Source: Monocercomonoides exilis
Lineage: Eukaryota; Preaxostyla; Oxymonadida; Polymastigidae
Direction: 5' to 3'
NCBI GenBank assembly: GCA_001643675.2
Contig: LSRY02000003.1
Location: 920,001-984,000 of the forward strand
Length of the DNA: 64,000 bases
Positions 1-12,000 of this stretch are shown here, in pieces. The notes below the pieces were generated by a model. That model ran no database searches and had not been told where the DNA came from. It saw nothing but the letters and a program-made list of their open reading frames with translations. The position numbers and the translations under genes were made by a program. Each line of letters opens with the position of its first letter. Within the stretch, counting starts at the first letter, position 1.

Positions 1-267
1 GCCGTATCCGCTTTGATATCCGAAAGGCCACATTCCACGTCCGCATCCTCCGCAGCCACCGCATCCGCCCCATCCTGGGAAGCCCCATCCGCCCATTCCG
101 CATCCATTTCCGCATCCACCGCATCCTCCACAACCTCCACAACCTCCGCATCCTCCGCACCCACAAAGACAGTCAAAACAATCATAACTGTCATATGGGT
201 TATAGTAGTTGAAACTATTGAAAAATTGTGCAGATGCAAGACCGAAAAGTGCAAAAATAATGCTCAT
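1..267 (-). CDS. Secreted Gly/Cys-repeat protein, 3' end outside window
   Basis: Read on the minus strand from the ATG at 267-265, the frame stays open for all 89 codons to the window edge, so only the N-terminus is visible. The first residues (MSIIFALFGLASA, then Q) look like a signal peptide with an AxA cleavage site, so the product is probably secreted. A short Tyr/Asn/Asp-rich stretch follows (about residues 15-30). Then comes a run of Gly-Gly-Cys and Cys-Gly units, interrupted by one Trp/Gly/Pro segment. Cysteines use both TGC and TGT and glycines use GGA, GGT and GGC, so the repeat is held at protein level and is not a fresh DNA expansion. Such Cys/Gly repeats could form a disulfide-linked wall or bind metal; I recognise no family. 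Introns cannot be excluded because the 3' part is missing. Confidence 0.6.
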   Translation of the reverse strand, partial: MSIIFALFGLASAQFFNSFNYYNPYDSYDCFDCLCGCGGCGGCGGCGGCGGCGNGCGMGGWGFPGWGGCGGCGGCGRGMWPFGYQSGYG

Positions 268-639
268 TAATTATTCACAAATAATGCAGTGATTCGAACA
301 GCAAGTGCAGTTATATATTAATTTTCCATGTCAATTTACAATCGTATCAAAAAATATGAATATCGGTTTGTTATCATTATGGGAATTTTTGAATATTTTT
401 CAACAGAAATTTTTTGTATCCAAAAATTCTTTCTTATTGTTTTTATTGCAATTCAATGATTATTAATAATAAATAACATTGATAAATTTTCACTTTATTG
501 ACAAATCTCTTGACTTTTATTTAGAATTGAAAACATGTAAACTTTTTTAATGGAAAGAAAAATGATGTGAATTTAAACACTATTATAGCTGTTCATCACG
601 AAATTATTACTGATTATTCACTTTTCAATAATATCATGA
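268..639. other. AT-rich intergenic region
   Basis: This spacer lies between the start of the Gly/Cys protein and the stop of the MYND protein, both on the minus strand. It must hold the promoter of the former and the 3' end of the latter. I see no open frame, repeat or RNA gene in it. Confidence 0.5.
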
Positions 640-2922
640 TCATTTCCATTCTGCTCCATTTACAATAACATAGGAGTGATTTCTCTTAACCCAGGAAGAA
701 GAAATAACAGATTCTGATGAAGAGCTTGAAGTGGAAGAAGAAGAAGAAGAAGAACTTTCAGGTGAAGAAGAAGATGATGTGTTAGACAGAGAGAAGTGAA
801 GCGTTTTACGAGAAGAAAAGGGATTTGGCTGAGGACGAGGTCGAGTTACAAAGCAAGCTTTTCTGAAAAGAAAAGAAAAGAAAAGAAAAAAAAAATTTTT
901 TTTTTCCATGAAAAATCCAACAGTTACAACACAATTGAAAAAAGTGTTCAGATCCATGCAAATAAATAGATAAATAAATAAAGGATATTTGTTGCTATTT
1001 ATAACTTGTACAAAAATTTTTCATCTAAAAGATTTATTTCAATTCACAACATGTTAAAACGCTCTCAATCTGATTTTCATTTCATTTCATTTCCTTTCTT
1101 TCTTTCTTTCTTTCTTATCAACTTCCATTCAATGATTCATTCTTTCCGCACAAACCTTGTCTGTAAATAGTGAATATTAGCTTTTGAATCATCCTCGTCA
1201 TTGCAAAAAGTAATTAGAACCGGAACTTTAAAGCGAAGAACTTCTTCAAAAGCTCTTTCCCATGGATCGATACACGGCTGCTCAGCAACAAACATGAAAG
1301 AGATACAAAATGCAGAAATTAATAATCATCAAAAGAAAAAAGAAAATAAAACAGATGAGTTTTACAGAAATTATTAAAATAAAAAAAAAGAATTACAAGT
1401 TCAAAATAAATACGGAATATTTACGTTATAAACAAAAAGGAGACAATTCATTTTTCCTCTTAAAACTTTTCCTTTTTGAAATTATGAAAAAAACAAAACT
1501 CAATTTCAAAATTGGATTTTTTTACCAACAAACCATTGAAAAATGTTCAGTTATTGATGGAAGATGATATTTATTAGCTTTTTTAGATAAAGTCTCAGAA
1601 GTCCCAGCCTTTTCTTTAACTTCTACATCATCCTTCACTTCATCGCATTTATCTTTCACTTCATCAATAATATTTTCTTCCTTTGAACAACTTTCACTTT
1701 CTTTAACATCTGATTGTTTTCCTTCTTCAACTGATTTTTTATCAACATCTTTATTTTCATTTATCTTCTTGCTTTCATCAACAGCTACAAAGCCAAGTCC
1801 TGGGTTAAACATAACAATCATCAACGGCTTTTCAACTTCCACATCATCATCATCATGAATACAATTATCTTTATTATCTGTTTCATTTTCCTTTTTGTTT
1901 ATATCTTCCATTTTATTGGTTCTATCTTCTTTTCCTTCACATCCCTTTCTTTCTTTCTCATCAAAACCACTATTTTGTTGTGAACATTTTTCATTAATTT
2001 TTTCACTGCCGGAAACATCTTCTTTCTTCATTCGAGCCATCGAACGTTCTCCTTCCACCCAATTTTCAAATGAATCACAAATAAACGTTGCAAATACATT
2101 CCGACTAATAAATCTAACTTTTGGCGCATGCTGTTGACTCAGTTGTGGTCCGATGACAACAAGTCCAAACATGCTTTCTGGATAAAAAGCTCCTGTATTC
2201 AAGTAACATTCGAGAAGTTGATTGTTCATTTTGATGATTGCATTGTACAAATAAGATACATTAAATTCACAATATTAGATATTTGTGAATTAAAAAAACA
2301 ATATTCAAATATTTGAAAAAGAAAGGTGTTAATGGTTGGAAAAAAAAACTTTCACACCAAGTTCAGCCCAACACTTTGCTCCAAGAATTTGATCATCCAT
2401 TTGAGCTTCCTCAACAGAAGAGTTTGCACCAACAATGTAAATGAAATTTTGGTGCTCAATTCCAGTTTTTGGTTTAATACCAATCTGTTGAAAAGCATAC
2501 AAAATTGATAGAGGATATGAAAGCCCATCTGTCAACTGCTCCACAAACGGATTCGATAATAATGTTGGAGTTATCGCTTGAGAAAATATATGCCTTTTGA
2601 AGAAGTAATCGTTCCAGTCTAGCAACGGGAAACTTTTCTTTATTTCAGAAAAATCTGAAAGCAAATTTATAATTTTGCTCCAAAAAGAAAAAAGCAAACT
2701 TATTGATTGAATTCCAGAAGCATTTAACAATCTTTGAAAAGCACATTTCGGTTTGTGATTCTTCCAATCTTGACGTTGATGCTCTCTTGAACTTAATAAA
2801 TAAAACTATCTTTAAAATGACAATCATAAAAAAAAGAAACACCAATAAGAAGCATTCCTACATGCAGAACACTGAAACTTACTTTCCTTTCCACAAACAA
2901 TGCATGACTTTTTCACTGACAT
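640..2922 (-). CDS. MYND zinc-finger protein with MSS51-C-like domain (5 exons)
   Basis: Exons on the minus strand: 2922-2843, 2791-2358, 2192-1534, 1280-1156, 862-640, with phases agreeing at every join and a product of about 506 aa. Exon 1 plus the start of exon 2 gives a MYND finger: CIVC, CSAC, then YCSREHQ, WKNH and KC (residues 7-43). The Cys usual after CSxE is His here, still a possible zinc ligand. Downstream, FIYIVGA, CWAEL and VVIGPQL, then FNPGLG, PWERAFEE, VPVLITF and NPF follow the order of the MSS51 C-terminal domain found in yeast Mss51 and MYND proteins of plants and animals. About 90 charged residues are inserted between VIGP and NPGLG, with more Lys/Glu after it. A Ser-rich tail ends the protein. 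Yeast Mss51 activates COX1 translation in mitochondria, but that role cannot be assumed here. The family call is from memory of conserved motifs. Confidence 0.75.
863..1155 (-). other. Intron 4 of MYND/MSS51-like gene
   Basis: This 293-nt intron has donor GTTTGT and acceptor TTTTCAG, and joins phase 2. The acceptor's polypyrimidine tract is a (TTTTC)n repeat. It is the longest intron in the window. Confidence 0.65.
1281..1533 (-). other. Intron 3 of MYND/MSS51-like gene
   Basis: This 253-nt intron has donor GTTTGT and acceptor GCTGAG, and joins phase 0. Exon 4 downstream encodes the PWERAFEE and VPVLITF motifs expected next in the MSS51-C-like domain, which supports the join. Confidence 0.6.
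2193..2357 (-). other. Intron 2 of MYND/MSS51-like gene
   Basis: This 165-nt intron has donor GTGTGA and acceptor ATACAG. Apart from the AG a few bases after the donor there is no other AG dinucleotide before this acceptor. The phase-1 join gives CWAELGAFYPESMFG, matching the family spacing. Confidence 0.65.
2792..2842 (-). other. Intron 1 of MYND/MSS51-like gene
   Basis: This 51-nt intron has donor GTGTTT and acceptor TTAAG. It splits the Cys codon of the MYND finger (TG then T), and splicing restores YCSREHQRQDW. Confidence 0.75.
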
Positions 2923-3045
2923 TGATTAAAAACAAAAAACAAAAATATATTTTGATCTGATGTATCCATAAATAAAATTTTTTAAAATTAAAATCCTTTG
3001 TTTATTGCTTTGCTTTTGTAAAATTGTTGTCGTTGCCATCTTGAA
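2923..3045. promoter_or_regulatory. Short divergent intergenic promoter region
   Basis: Only 123 bp separate the start codons of the MYND gene (minus) and the dynein-like gene (plus). Both promoters and 5' UTRs must fit here or overlap. The sequence is A/T-rich, with T-rich blocks on the plus strand. I see no clear TATA box or known element. Confidence 0.45.
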
Positions 3046-6000
3046 ATGTTTCAATCAGCAGAGTTAATAGAATTGAAAAAGATATCTGCAACATTTCTTT
3101 CAATTCCACCGGATTTTTCTATAGAAATAATTCCAAGCATATCTTCATACGATCCTTTCGATTATTTTTTATCAGAGCCTTCGTGCATGAATTTATATCT
3201 GACTCTGCTTGAGGGATATGATTCTGTACTTGTTTCAAATGATCCCCCTCCATATGAACTTTTGGAATTGAACAAACGATATGAACCAAAAATATCTCTT
3301 TTCATCACAAAAACAAAGCAAATTTCTCTTACAAAAGATAAGATATTTAAAAACGTACAGATAATGCGTTTTGCTTCATCTGAATTAACACTTCTTCACG
3401 AATACCTTGAGCATTTTGGAAAATTTTCTCTTGATGCATTTGACCAACAAACTCAGAATACCCTTCTTTCAGAAAAATCAACGCTTGACCAAACAAAATT
3501 GAGATATTACAAAGCGTTACGGACAAAACTTCAGAAAGATACAGATATTTTCATTCAAGAACTTGAAGATGAAGCTGCAAGAATGACAGTTTACTCTTTT
3601 TAATTTTTGAAAGATTAATTTTGAAGCTGGTACATTTATTTTTCTCGAAAATCTTTTAGGGAAATGCAACGGCGCTATTTCGTCCCGAGAATTTCACAAC
3701 AGAAAGGGCAGCCCAAGTCTTAGAAGAGCAATTCCACAGTCTCGAAGAGTTGTTGATTCCGCCTTCGGATGCATTTTTCAACCGAATGCCCAACACTCTT
3801 GCGTACATAGAGTTCTGGGCAAAGCGTGCAGATGCGCTGTACCAGACGAAGGAGAACATGAAGTATCTTCTGAAGCAGAAGATGTTTCCCTCCAGGCGCG
3901 TGAAGCTGCTTCAGATGATCCACGCAGCAGGAAAGGAATACACAGCAGCAGCAACCAATGAGCGCTGTCTGTCGCTCCTTTTGCCTCAGATGAAGGCGTT
4001 CGCTTCGGCGCCGGCTGCGCTGTTCGGACAGTCTCTGGCCTCTCTCCACGCGTTCCTGAAGCTGATTATTTCTGCTGGCGAGAACACAAAAGGAGTCGTC
4101 AGGATCATCCCATTGCTTCCGCTCATTTTGCAGGACTTCATTTCGAAAGGGAAAGCGCACGTTTTGTTTGGAGGCGGTGGCGGAGGAAATTTCGACAAAA
4201 GAAGCGAAAGCAACTTGGCGGGAATGAGGGCAGAGGATAGCGAAGAAAGAAGAGATATGCACAACATGAGTGAAATGAAGGACTTTCGCAATGAATTTAC
4301 TTCATCGACTGCTGCACAGTCATCGCGAAGGAATTCCTTTTCCGACCCGTTTTCCTCGCCTTCCTTTTTTCCATCTGGCTGGTCGGCTCCTGAAACATCA
4401 TATATGTCATCATCATCTTCTTCTTCTTCGTATTCTTCTTCGCCTTCATATTCAAATTCATCGCTATCTCCTTCTGCAACATTATCGTCACCGTCTTCCT
4501 CATCTGCACTGTTAAACGAAGCAGCACATAACTCGACTTCTTTGCCAAGCCATTCTTCCTCTTCAGCAACTTCGTCAAATTTTCACCTTGAACCTTCCTA
4601 TTCTCACATGAATGCTTCGCTTTCATCCCTTTTAAAGCCATCTTTTTCTTCTTCTTCTTTTCCCGCTCCATCTCCTTCTACAAGCAAATCCTCGTTTTAT
4701 AATCATTCTCTTTCTTCTTCTCCTTCATCATCATCATCTTCTTCTTCCTCGATATCTTCTTCTTCTTCATCTTCTTCTTCCATCCTTCTTCGCATCCTCA
4801 ACACGATAGAATCCTCCAAAATCCTCAAAGAATCCATGCTCCTCTACCTCCAGCACACTCTCTCCTCTTCCTCCTTCCCTCACTTAGACTTGCTCTCTTT
4901 ATTCCAGCCACTCGAAGCCTTCATCGACCAATGCCGTGCAGTCGCTCTCCTGCACGACATGAGCACATTCGTGTCACATTTGCACGAGTTCCGCATCGGC
5001 GGCGCAAACGGGCGGGCCGCCGAGGAGCAGCTGCGGCAGATCCAGCAGCAGTTCATGTGTTTTGTCGAGTCTGTTGCAAATGATCTGCCAAACGTCTACA
5101 CCTCTGCCCACTCGTCGGCGAGGCTGAGGTCGATCTATTTGGTCTTCGAGGACACGGCAAATTCGATCGGTCAGGTGATTCTGACAGCGTTCGAAGGGCT
5201 GACGTCGCTGCAGGACATCATCTCATTACTCGCCATGATTGAGCTCAGACTGGACTACCCGAACGTGCTGATGGCGATTTTGAAGAAGATGGGGCTGATT
5301 TTCTCATTCATCGACAGAACAAGTCTGAAGATCGTGCAGGCTTACAGGCGTGTCGTGAGAGGGGTGCGAATACTTCCTTGGGCTATCCCGCTGTTCAATC
5401 AAATTCTGGCATTGAGGCAGCTGCTGTCTCAAGTTGACATTATGCTCTTCTTCTTTGAGATGGCACTTGATTTTGCAGCGCTCAGAGAGAAGAACGGTAT
5501 GTCTTCTGCTCAAAGACTGAACGCAATTGAAAGAATGCTCTCAAACTCGTCGTCTACTTCCTCACTGTCCTCCTCCGCTGTGCAGCCTTCTCCTTCTTTT
5601 CAGTCACAAACATATCAGTCATCTCGCAAACAGACACCAAACATTTCAAACATTTCAAACATATCATCCATATCATCTTCATTTCAGACACAACCTTTTT
5701 CATCATCCTCCTCCTCCTCATATTCTTCTTCTTCATCTTTATTTCCCCCTTCATCTCAATTCTCTCTTTCCACCAACACTCTTTCCTCTATCTCCACCCT
5801 CGCCTCCTCCGCAGCCACTCTCCAGTCCTTCGCCTCGCTCGTCACTGAATGGAACGCCGAAGTCACCTCCCGCCGCCAAAAGCTCCTCAAATTCCGCAAC
5901 GTTCTTGTTGCTTCCTTAGCCACCCGCAGAAACACGTGGCTCTCTCACATCGAACTGCAGCGTGCTGACCAGTTCCAGCAGCCCTGCTTCTCCCAAGCAC

Positions 6001-9000
6001 AGCCAGGGCACCCGGAATCCCTCTCTATCCCGCTCAGAGAGCATCTTTCCCTCGTCCGCTTGCTCCGCATCTCCAGAGGCTTCAACATCGTCATCTCGCG
6101 CCAGTCTGCCGCCAACCTCGCCCAGCTGCAGCGCCTGCTGATGCACCGGCAGTTCCTCGACTACTTCCTCAGCGAATACAAAAACTTCTGCCTCAAATGC
6201 AAGCCGCTCTATCAGAAGATGCTCAGCCGCAAGCTCTCTGTTGTGGAGCGCAATGTGCAGCGAGGGATTTCTCAAGTCACGTGGCAGTCCGCCGAGCTCG
6301 CCCGCTTCTCAGACAGCTGCCTCGAGTCGCTGGCAGAGCTGAAGAAGGACGTGCAGATTCTGAAGACAAACCGCGCGATTCTGAAAGGCGAGGTGGATGC
6401 GCTGGCTGCAGCGCTCGTGTTTGAGCTGCCGCGCGTCTTGCAGAAGGAGGAGGAATTTATGGCGTATATGGAGCGGGTGATGGCAAGCCGGCTGGACGAT
6501 CTGAAGGTGTTCAACGAGCGGCTTAAAAGGCTCACACAGAACATGCGCCCGGAGATGCTCCGCGCGCAGTTCGATCCAGACGGCATGGAAGAGTTCTTCT
6601 CCCGCTTCGATGCGAAGAAGATGCGGGTAACACAGAGATTTGCCGTCGAGACGCTGAAGCACGTACTTGCAAGGATCAGATCTGATGTGCCTTTAATTGA
6701 GCTTCCACTGACGATTTCAAAGGGAAAGCTGAATCTGCAGCTGAAAAGCAGCAAGCGTCTTTTACTGTCTTCTCGGTTTGCAACACCTTATTCCTCTTCA
6801 ACTGCCTTTTTTTCCGGTGGAGCACGACATGACGGAGATAGAGAACACAACAGACGCAACACCATCACTTCCACTCTAAGTTCACTGGAGCTTGAGAGAA
6901 TCGACGAGGCAATGCCAGAAAACGAGGGGAATACTGAAGGAAACAATTTAAGGAATTCAGATAAAGAAGAAAGACAAAGGAGAAACATTTACGAGGCAGA
7001 TGCACGCGAAGCAGAGAGAAATAATGGAAGCAGTAGCAACGGCAACGGCGGAGGGAGAGGAAACAACGAGATCCATCTGGTGGAGTTGTTTGACGGGCTG
7101 ATGAACTTCCTGTCCGAAATCACCGACAATGAAGAGATTGAAGAAGCGAATCAGATTGCTTCGCAGCTGTCGTCTGAGCTGATTGCATCAGAAAGGCTGT
7201 GCAATCAGTTCACCGAGAAAATGATTGTCGAATACGCCGAGCTTTGGACAAACACCTCGCAGGAGCGATTTGACAGGTTTCTGACAATTCCCGTCGTTGC
7301 TGTGAATGATGAGCCGACAGTGCCACATATCCCACCTTCGTTTGAGGAGCTGAGCGTGATCAGCACACATTTGAGTGTTGAGAAGGAGAAGTGGAATGAG
7401 AAAAACCAAATTAAAGTCGATTCTATTTCTTTGCCTTTCCTAAAGATCAAAAGTTCGCGTTATTCAAAGCAATCAACAAAGAATCCACTTGCAATGGCTC
7501 CATTAACAAACCAGTCAAATACATCTTTTATTCCTGCTTATTCAACCACATCTCTGCAAACAACTTCCTCTTCTGCTTCTGCATCACAATCTGCTTCTTC
7601 TTCCTCTTCTTCCTCTTCTTCCTCTTCTTCTTCTGCATATTCCATATCTTCATCAACCTCATCTCCATTAGGCAAAATGAATTCATTTTCCGTTCCTGCC
7701 TCAAGTGCAGGATCCAAACACCCCCCAAAACAATCAGATAGCACAGCCAACCCGCCTCTTCGCGAGTGGCTGGAGCACATCGACGCCATCAAGGAGACCA
7801 ACGACAGCATCACCAACCTTCCGCACCACATCTCGCTGGGATGGATCTGCGTAAACACCGTCACGTTCAAACGGGACATCCTCACTCGCTCGACGAAGTG
7901 GGGGCTGCCGTTCACCCAGTTTCTGATTGACGGAATTGAAAAGTCGACTGCAGAAGGCTCAAAGACACTGACGACCATTCGGTACAACTTCGACCTCACA
8001 TTCACTCACTTGACTACGATGCAGAAGATTGAGGTGATCAATGCAACGAGGAAGGCCACTGACGATGCTCCTGCTTTTGATTTGTTCTTTCAGAAGCTGC
8101 ACACTCGGCTGATGCATCTGGAGCGTTCGCTATCTGTCTGCCCGCACGAAGTGACTGCACACATTGCGAATTTTGAGAGGCAGTGGAAGACGTTCAAACA
8201 GAGTCAAGTGAAGGCATATCTTGACCACATCCAGCTTATGGAAAGGGAAGTGCTGAATGAAATATCACAGAGAGAGATCACTGCAAACGAAAAGATACAA
8301 ACACTCATTCAGATTTTGAGTGATCCTTCACAAACACCTCTGCATTCCACTACTGATTCGCTTCTTGCACTGAGTCAGATGGAAGCACTGGAATCAATGG
8401 TTGTGCAATTAGAAGGAAGAATAGATGAAATCATTGCGCTGCGGGCGAAGTTTAACAAACAAGGTAGTGAAAAACGTCCAGTGGCCATTCAGAGCTATCG
8501 GATGTTTATCAGCGCCCTCACAACTCTCTGGGAAGTGATGTTTTCGATGCGACAGTCTCTTGACGAAGGGCTGTTTTTAATGACGTGGGGAGAGTTGCTG
8601 GCATACCCAGCACAGGCAAACTACTTCGAAAAGGCGGATGAAGCAATCGATGGAATAAGAGAACAACTGAAGTCTGTTGAAGCGTATCAGTTGTTCAGCA
8701 AGCAGCTTGTTGGATACTCGAAATCGTGGAAGATTATCAATGCCATCCGCATCTCTCCAATGCAACGATGCCACTGGGAGGAGATGTTCCAGCAAATGGG
8801 GCTTCCGGACAACAAGGTGACAGAATATGTGGAAGGTGCTGTTGATGGTTCATTGCAGCTGTCTGTACTTTTTGATATATGCACTGAAGCAGTTCAGCCA
8901 GCAATTATGAAAGTGCTGGAGAAGTGCAGAAAACAGGCTGATCTCAAAGAGCAGATTGATGAAATTTTGTCGCGCTGGAATCGGATGCAGCTTCCATTCA

Positions 9001-12000
9001 CGGCAGAGTCGATGGCTGCCATGGCTTCTTATTATGCTGAGGTAGAAGACACTTCTGCATCTATTTCAATGTCATCTGCAATATCTCCAGGCAGAGAAGG
9101 AGAACTTGCCCGCGATAAACGCAAAGGAAAAGTGAGGAAAAAAGGTGCTAAAAAAGGAACGACACGCAACAGATGCCCGTTTCCAGTTGTCATCATGGAC
9201 CAATGCTCATCTCTCATTGCGCAATCAATTGCAGATTTTCATGTTTTGGCAAAGTTGTCTCTTTGCGAATATTCAAACGATGTTAGCGACGAACTGGGAG
9301 AGGCACAAGAGATGGTCACACGAGTGTCCAACTTCCTATACAATTTATTCAAAATGCACAAGTTGACTACACAGTTGCGATCAGGAATAAGATACGGTAT
9401 TTTTTCTGAAGGAGATGCATCCACCTGCAACCTGCTTGACAGAATGTCTGAGTTGGCAATGCAAATCAGGCCGATCGTCAGCACAGGCGATCCAGAAATT
9501 GGCGCAACGACGCGTATATTTCATTCTCTGTTTGATGAGATCCATTCCATCTTTGCTGAATCTCCTAACCTTCGAGGCAAAGAAATCGCATCTCAAAAGC
9601 CAAGATTCCTTGCTTTGACTGCAAGTGAGCTGATATCATACACATCATCATTTGTCGATTTCACTGTCAAATGTGTTATTCCACCAGAGATCCTTAATCG
9701 TTTTCTTCCCGGAGCACGCTCACTTGACATAGAGACATCTGAAGACGGACAGTCTCTTGTCGTAACAACTCTCACATGCACAACTGGAGAAAAGCTTTTG
9801 TTCACAGAAGACCCGCTCATCCTCAGCTCTGACATCTGGGCACTGCCAGAGCAGCTGTTTGCAACGACTTCTGTGATTATTCAAAAGCAAATTTCACTCG
9901 CTGTGGCATCGCTTAATCAGTTCAACTCATTTTTCGACTGGTTTACATCTCTTCTCATGCAGTACAATGATGTTGAGAGCTATCCGCTTCAAATTCAGGT
10001 ATTTGGGCTTACGATTCGGGTGTGGTACACAACACAATTATTGAAAGTGATCAAAGACATTCAAGAAGAGAACTGGGAAGATGTTACAAAGGACTTCACA
10101 CAGTTTCATCTGACAAACCACCGATGCCTCGCTTTTCTGATGACTCTGCAAAGAACAATCCAGCCATTTGATTCGCAGAGATTGTTTGTGACTCAACTCA
10201 TTGATTCAGTTGTGTCCGACGAAAAAGAACAGGATGTCTCTTCAAAAGAAGGCGCTGTGGAAGGTTCGTTAAATGCAGACGACGAAGAAGCTACTGCGGG
10301 TGATGGAATCAACAAACGATCCTCTCCACAAAGAGTTCTCAGAGTGTTTAGTGGCATTTCTACTCCAGCTTCATCCGAACAGATGGACGACACAACAACA
10401 GATGCTCAGAGCAGTTCAAGTAGAGATCACACAGAAGCGAAAAGTGAGAGCAAGTCAGGCAAAAGCTCCTCAAGACAACAATATGGTCAGAAGCACATGA
10501 GTGATGATGATGAAGATGATGAACAGATTTTTGAAGGTTTTGATGATTCTACACAGAACTCGGAGTACGATGAAGATGATATATCTGGCAGATCAGATAA
10601 CGATGTTGACGATGCAAGTGAAGAAAGGCACAACTCTTCAGTTGTTGGAAGCTCTTTCATGAAGCGTAAAAACGCTCAAATAGAGCTTTTCAGAACACTC
10701 GTAAAGAGACTTATCTATCTATTTTTTCTATTCTGTCTTTACGATATCGATCACTTGCGTCTTATCAAAGCTTCAGGCATCCCTCTCTCAAGAGATATTC
10801 ACACAACACATATATTCACTAATTATACAGGAGCAACATTTAACGAATCACATAGCGAGTTCAAGCCATCCGACCTAAACAACTCGCAAAAATCACTTGT
10901 AACAACATTGTCCAATAGACTTTTGTTCACATTTGACGAAGCTCAACAGAACATCTTGCTGACAGCAGCAAATACAGATCTCACACTGGATCAGAACGAC
11001 GAACGGCAGAAGTTGTGGTATGGACTTGAGTGGATCCCTTCCACAAAGGCACTACAGACGCTTCCTATTGTGTGGCCTACACAGCAGTGGAAAGACCAGT
11101 TAGTCGCCCTCACGTTTGATGCGAACCGGCCAGGCGCGACTAACAGCGGGCCTCTTGTGGTTGTCAAAGATGCACAGTATTCTCTGTGCATGGCGCACCT
11201 CAGAGACATCTCCACGCTGACGGGACACAATTTGAGGTCGTTTGAGTGCACGCCTGGAACGGACATCAACTCCATCAAGCGCTTTCTGCTTTCGATGTTT
11301 GTTGACTCCAGATTCATTGTCTTCAGCGGAATCGAGCTGTTGACTCCGTTTGTGAGGAGATCATTGGTTGATTTTCTGAAGCAGCTTTGGGACTGGCGCC
11401 GCTGCCAGGAATCGTCGCAGCCTGGTTTCGCACAGCTGAGTCTCGAAGGCCTCAGCGTTACAATTTCTGTGCCGCTTGGGAACTTTGTGGTGATTGGTGT
11501 GTATGTGTCGGAAACATCTCTCCAAAATTCACTTCCTGACGGAATCGATTCTGTTATGATGCCGATGATGATGCCAGACTTTCAAAAGAGTGATTGGCTG
11601 GCGCCTCTTTTTGCTGCGCAAGGTTTTGTGAGCTTTGCAAGTCTGTCTTTGAAAACTGACTCTTATCTTGATGCACTGAAAGAATTGCTTCTGTACGAAT
11701 TCAAAGAATCGAACGATCAAATTAATGCAAAGCTCTCTTCGTTAAGCTTTCTGGAAAGCATCACACAGTTGGCTGGTGATCGCCACAGAACATTGATTCA
11801 CTCAACTGCTGCGGCACATGGTGACAGAGGAAAGATTTACGAACGAACTTTAGCTTTTCCATTTGAATCTCACAAGCAAAGCTTTTTCATGGAGATTCAG
11901 TATTTAGAGGAGCTGACATGCCACGATGCACTGTGGGAAATAAGCGAGCAACTTTTCAGCATTTTAGCCCCACTTTCACTCATTGACCCAACGCATTCAT

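Noticed and set aside
40-160. Short spaced repeats (GCATCC units) that could suggest a CRISPR or satellite array
   Set aside because: Spacing is 6-12 bp with no spacers. The repeats are codons of a Gly-Cys protein read on the minus strand after a signal peptide.
280-305. GTTCGAATC on the minus strand, like a tRNA B box
   Set aside because: No A box, acceptor stem or cloverleaf can be drawn around it.
3589-3660. Stop-codon reassignment (TAA/TAG as Gln, as in some oxymonads)
   Set aside because: Reading through gives no family match, whereas a 71-nt GT-AG intron gives a clean join. The 7,994-codon frame is free of TAA and TAG.
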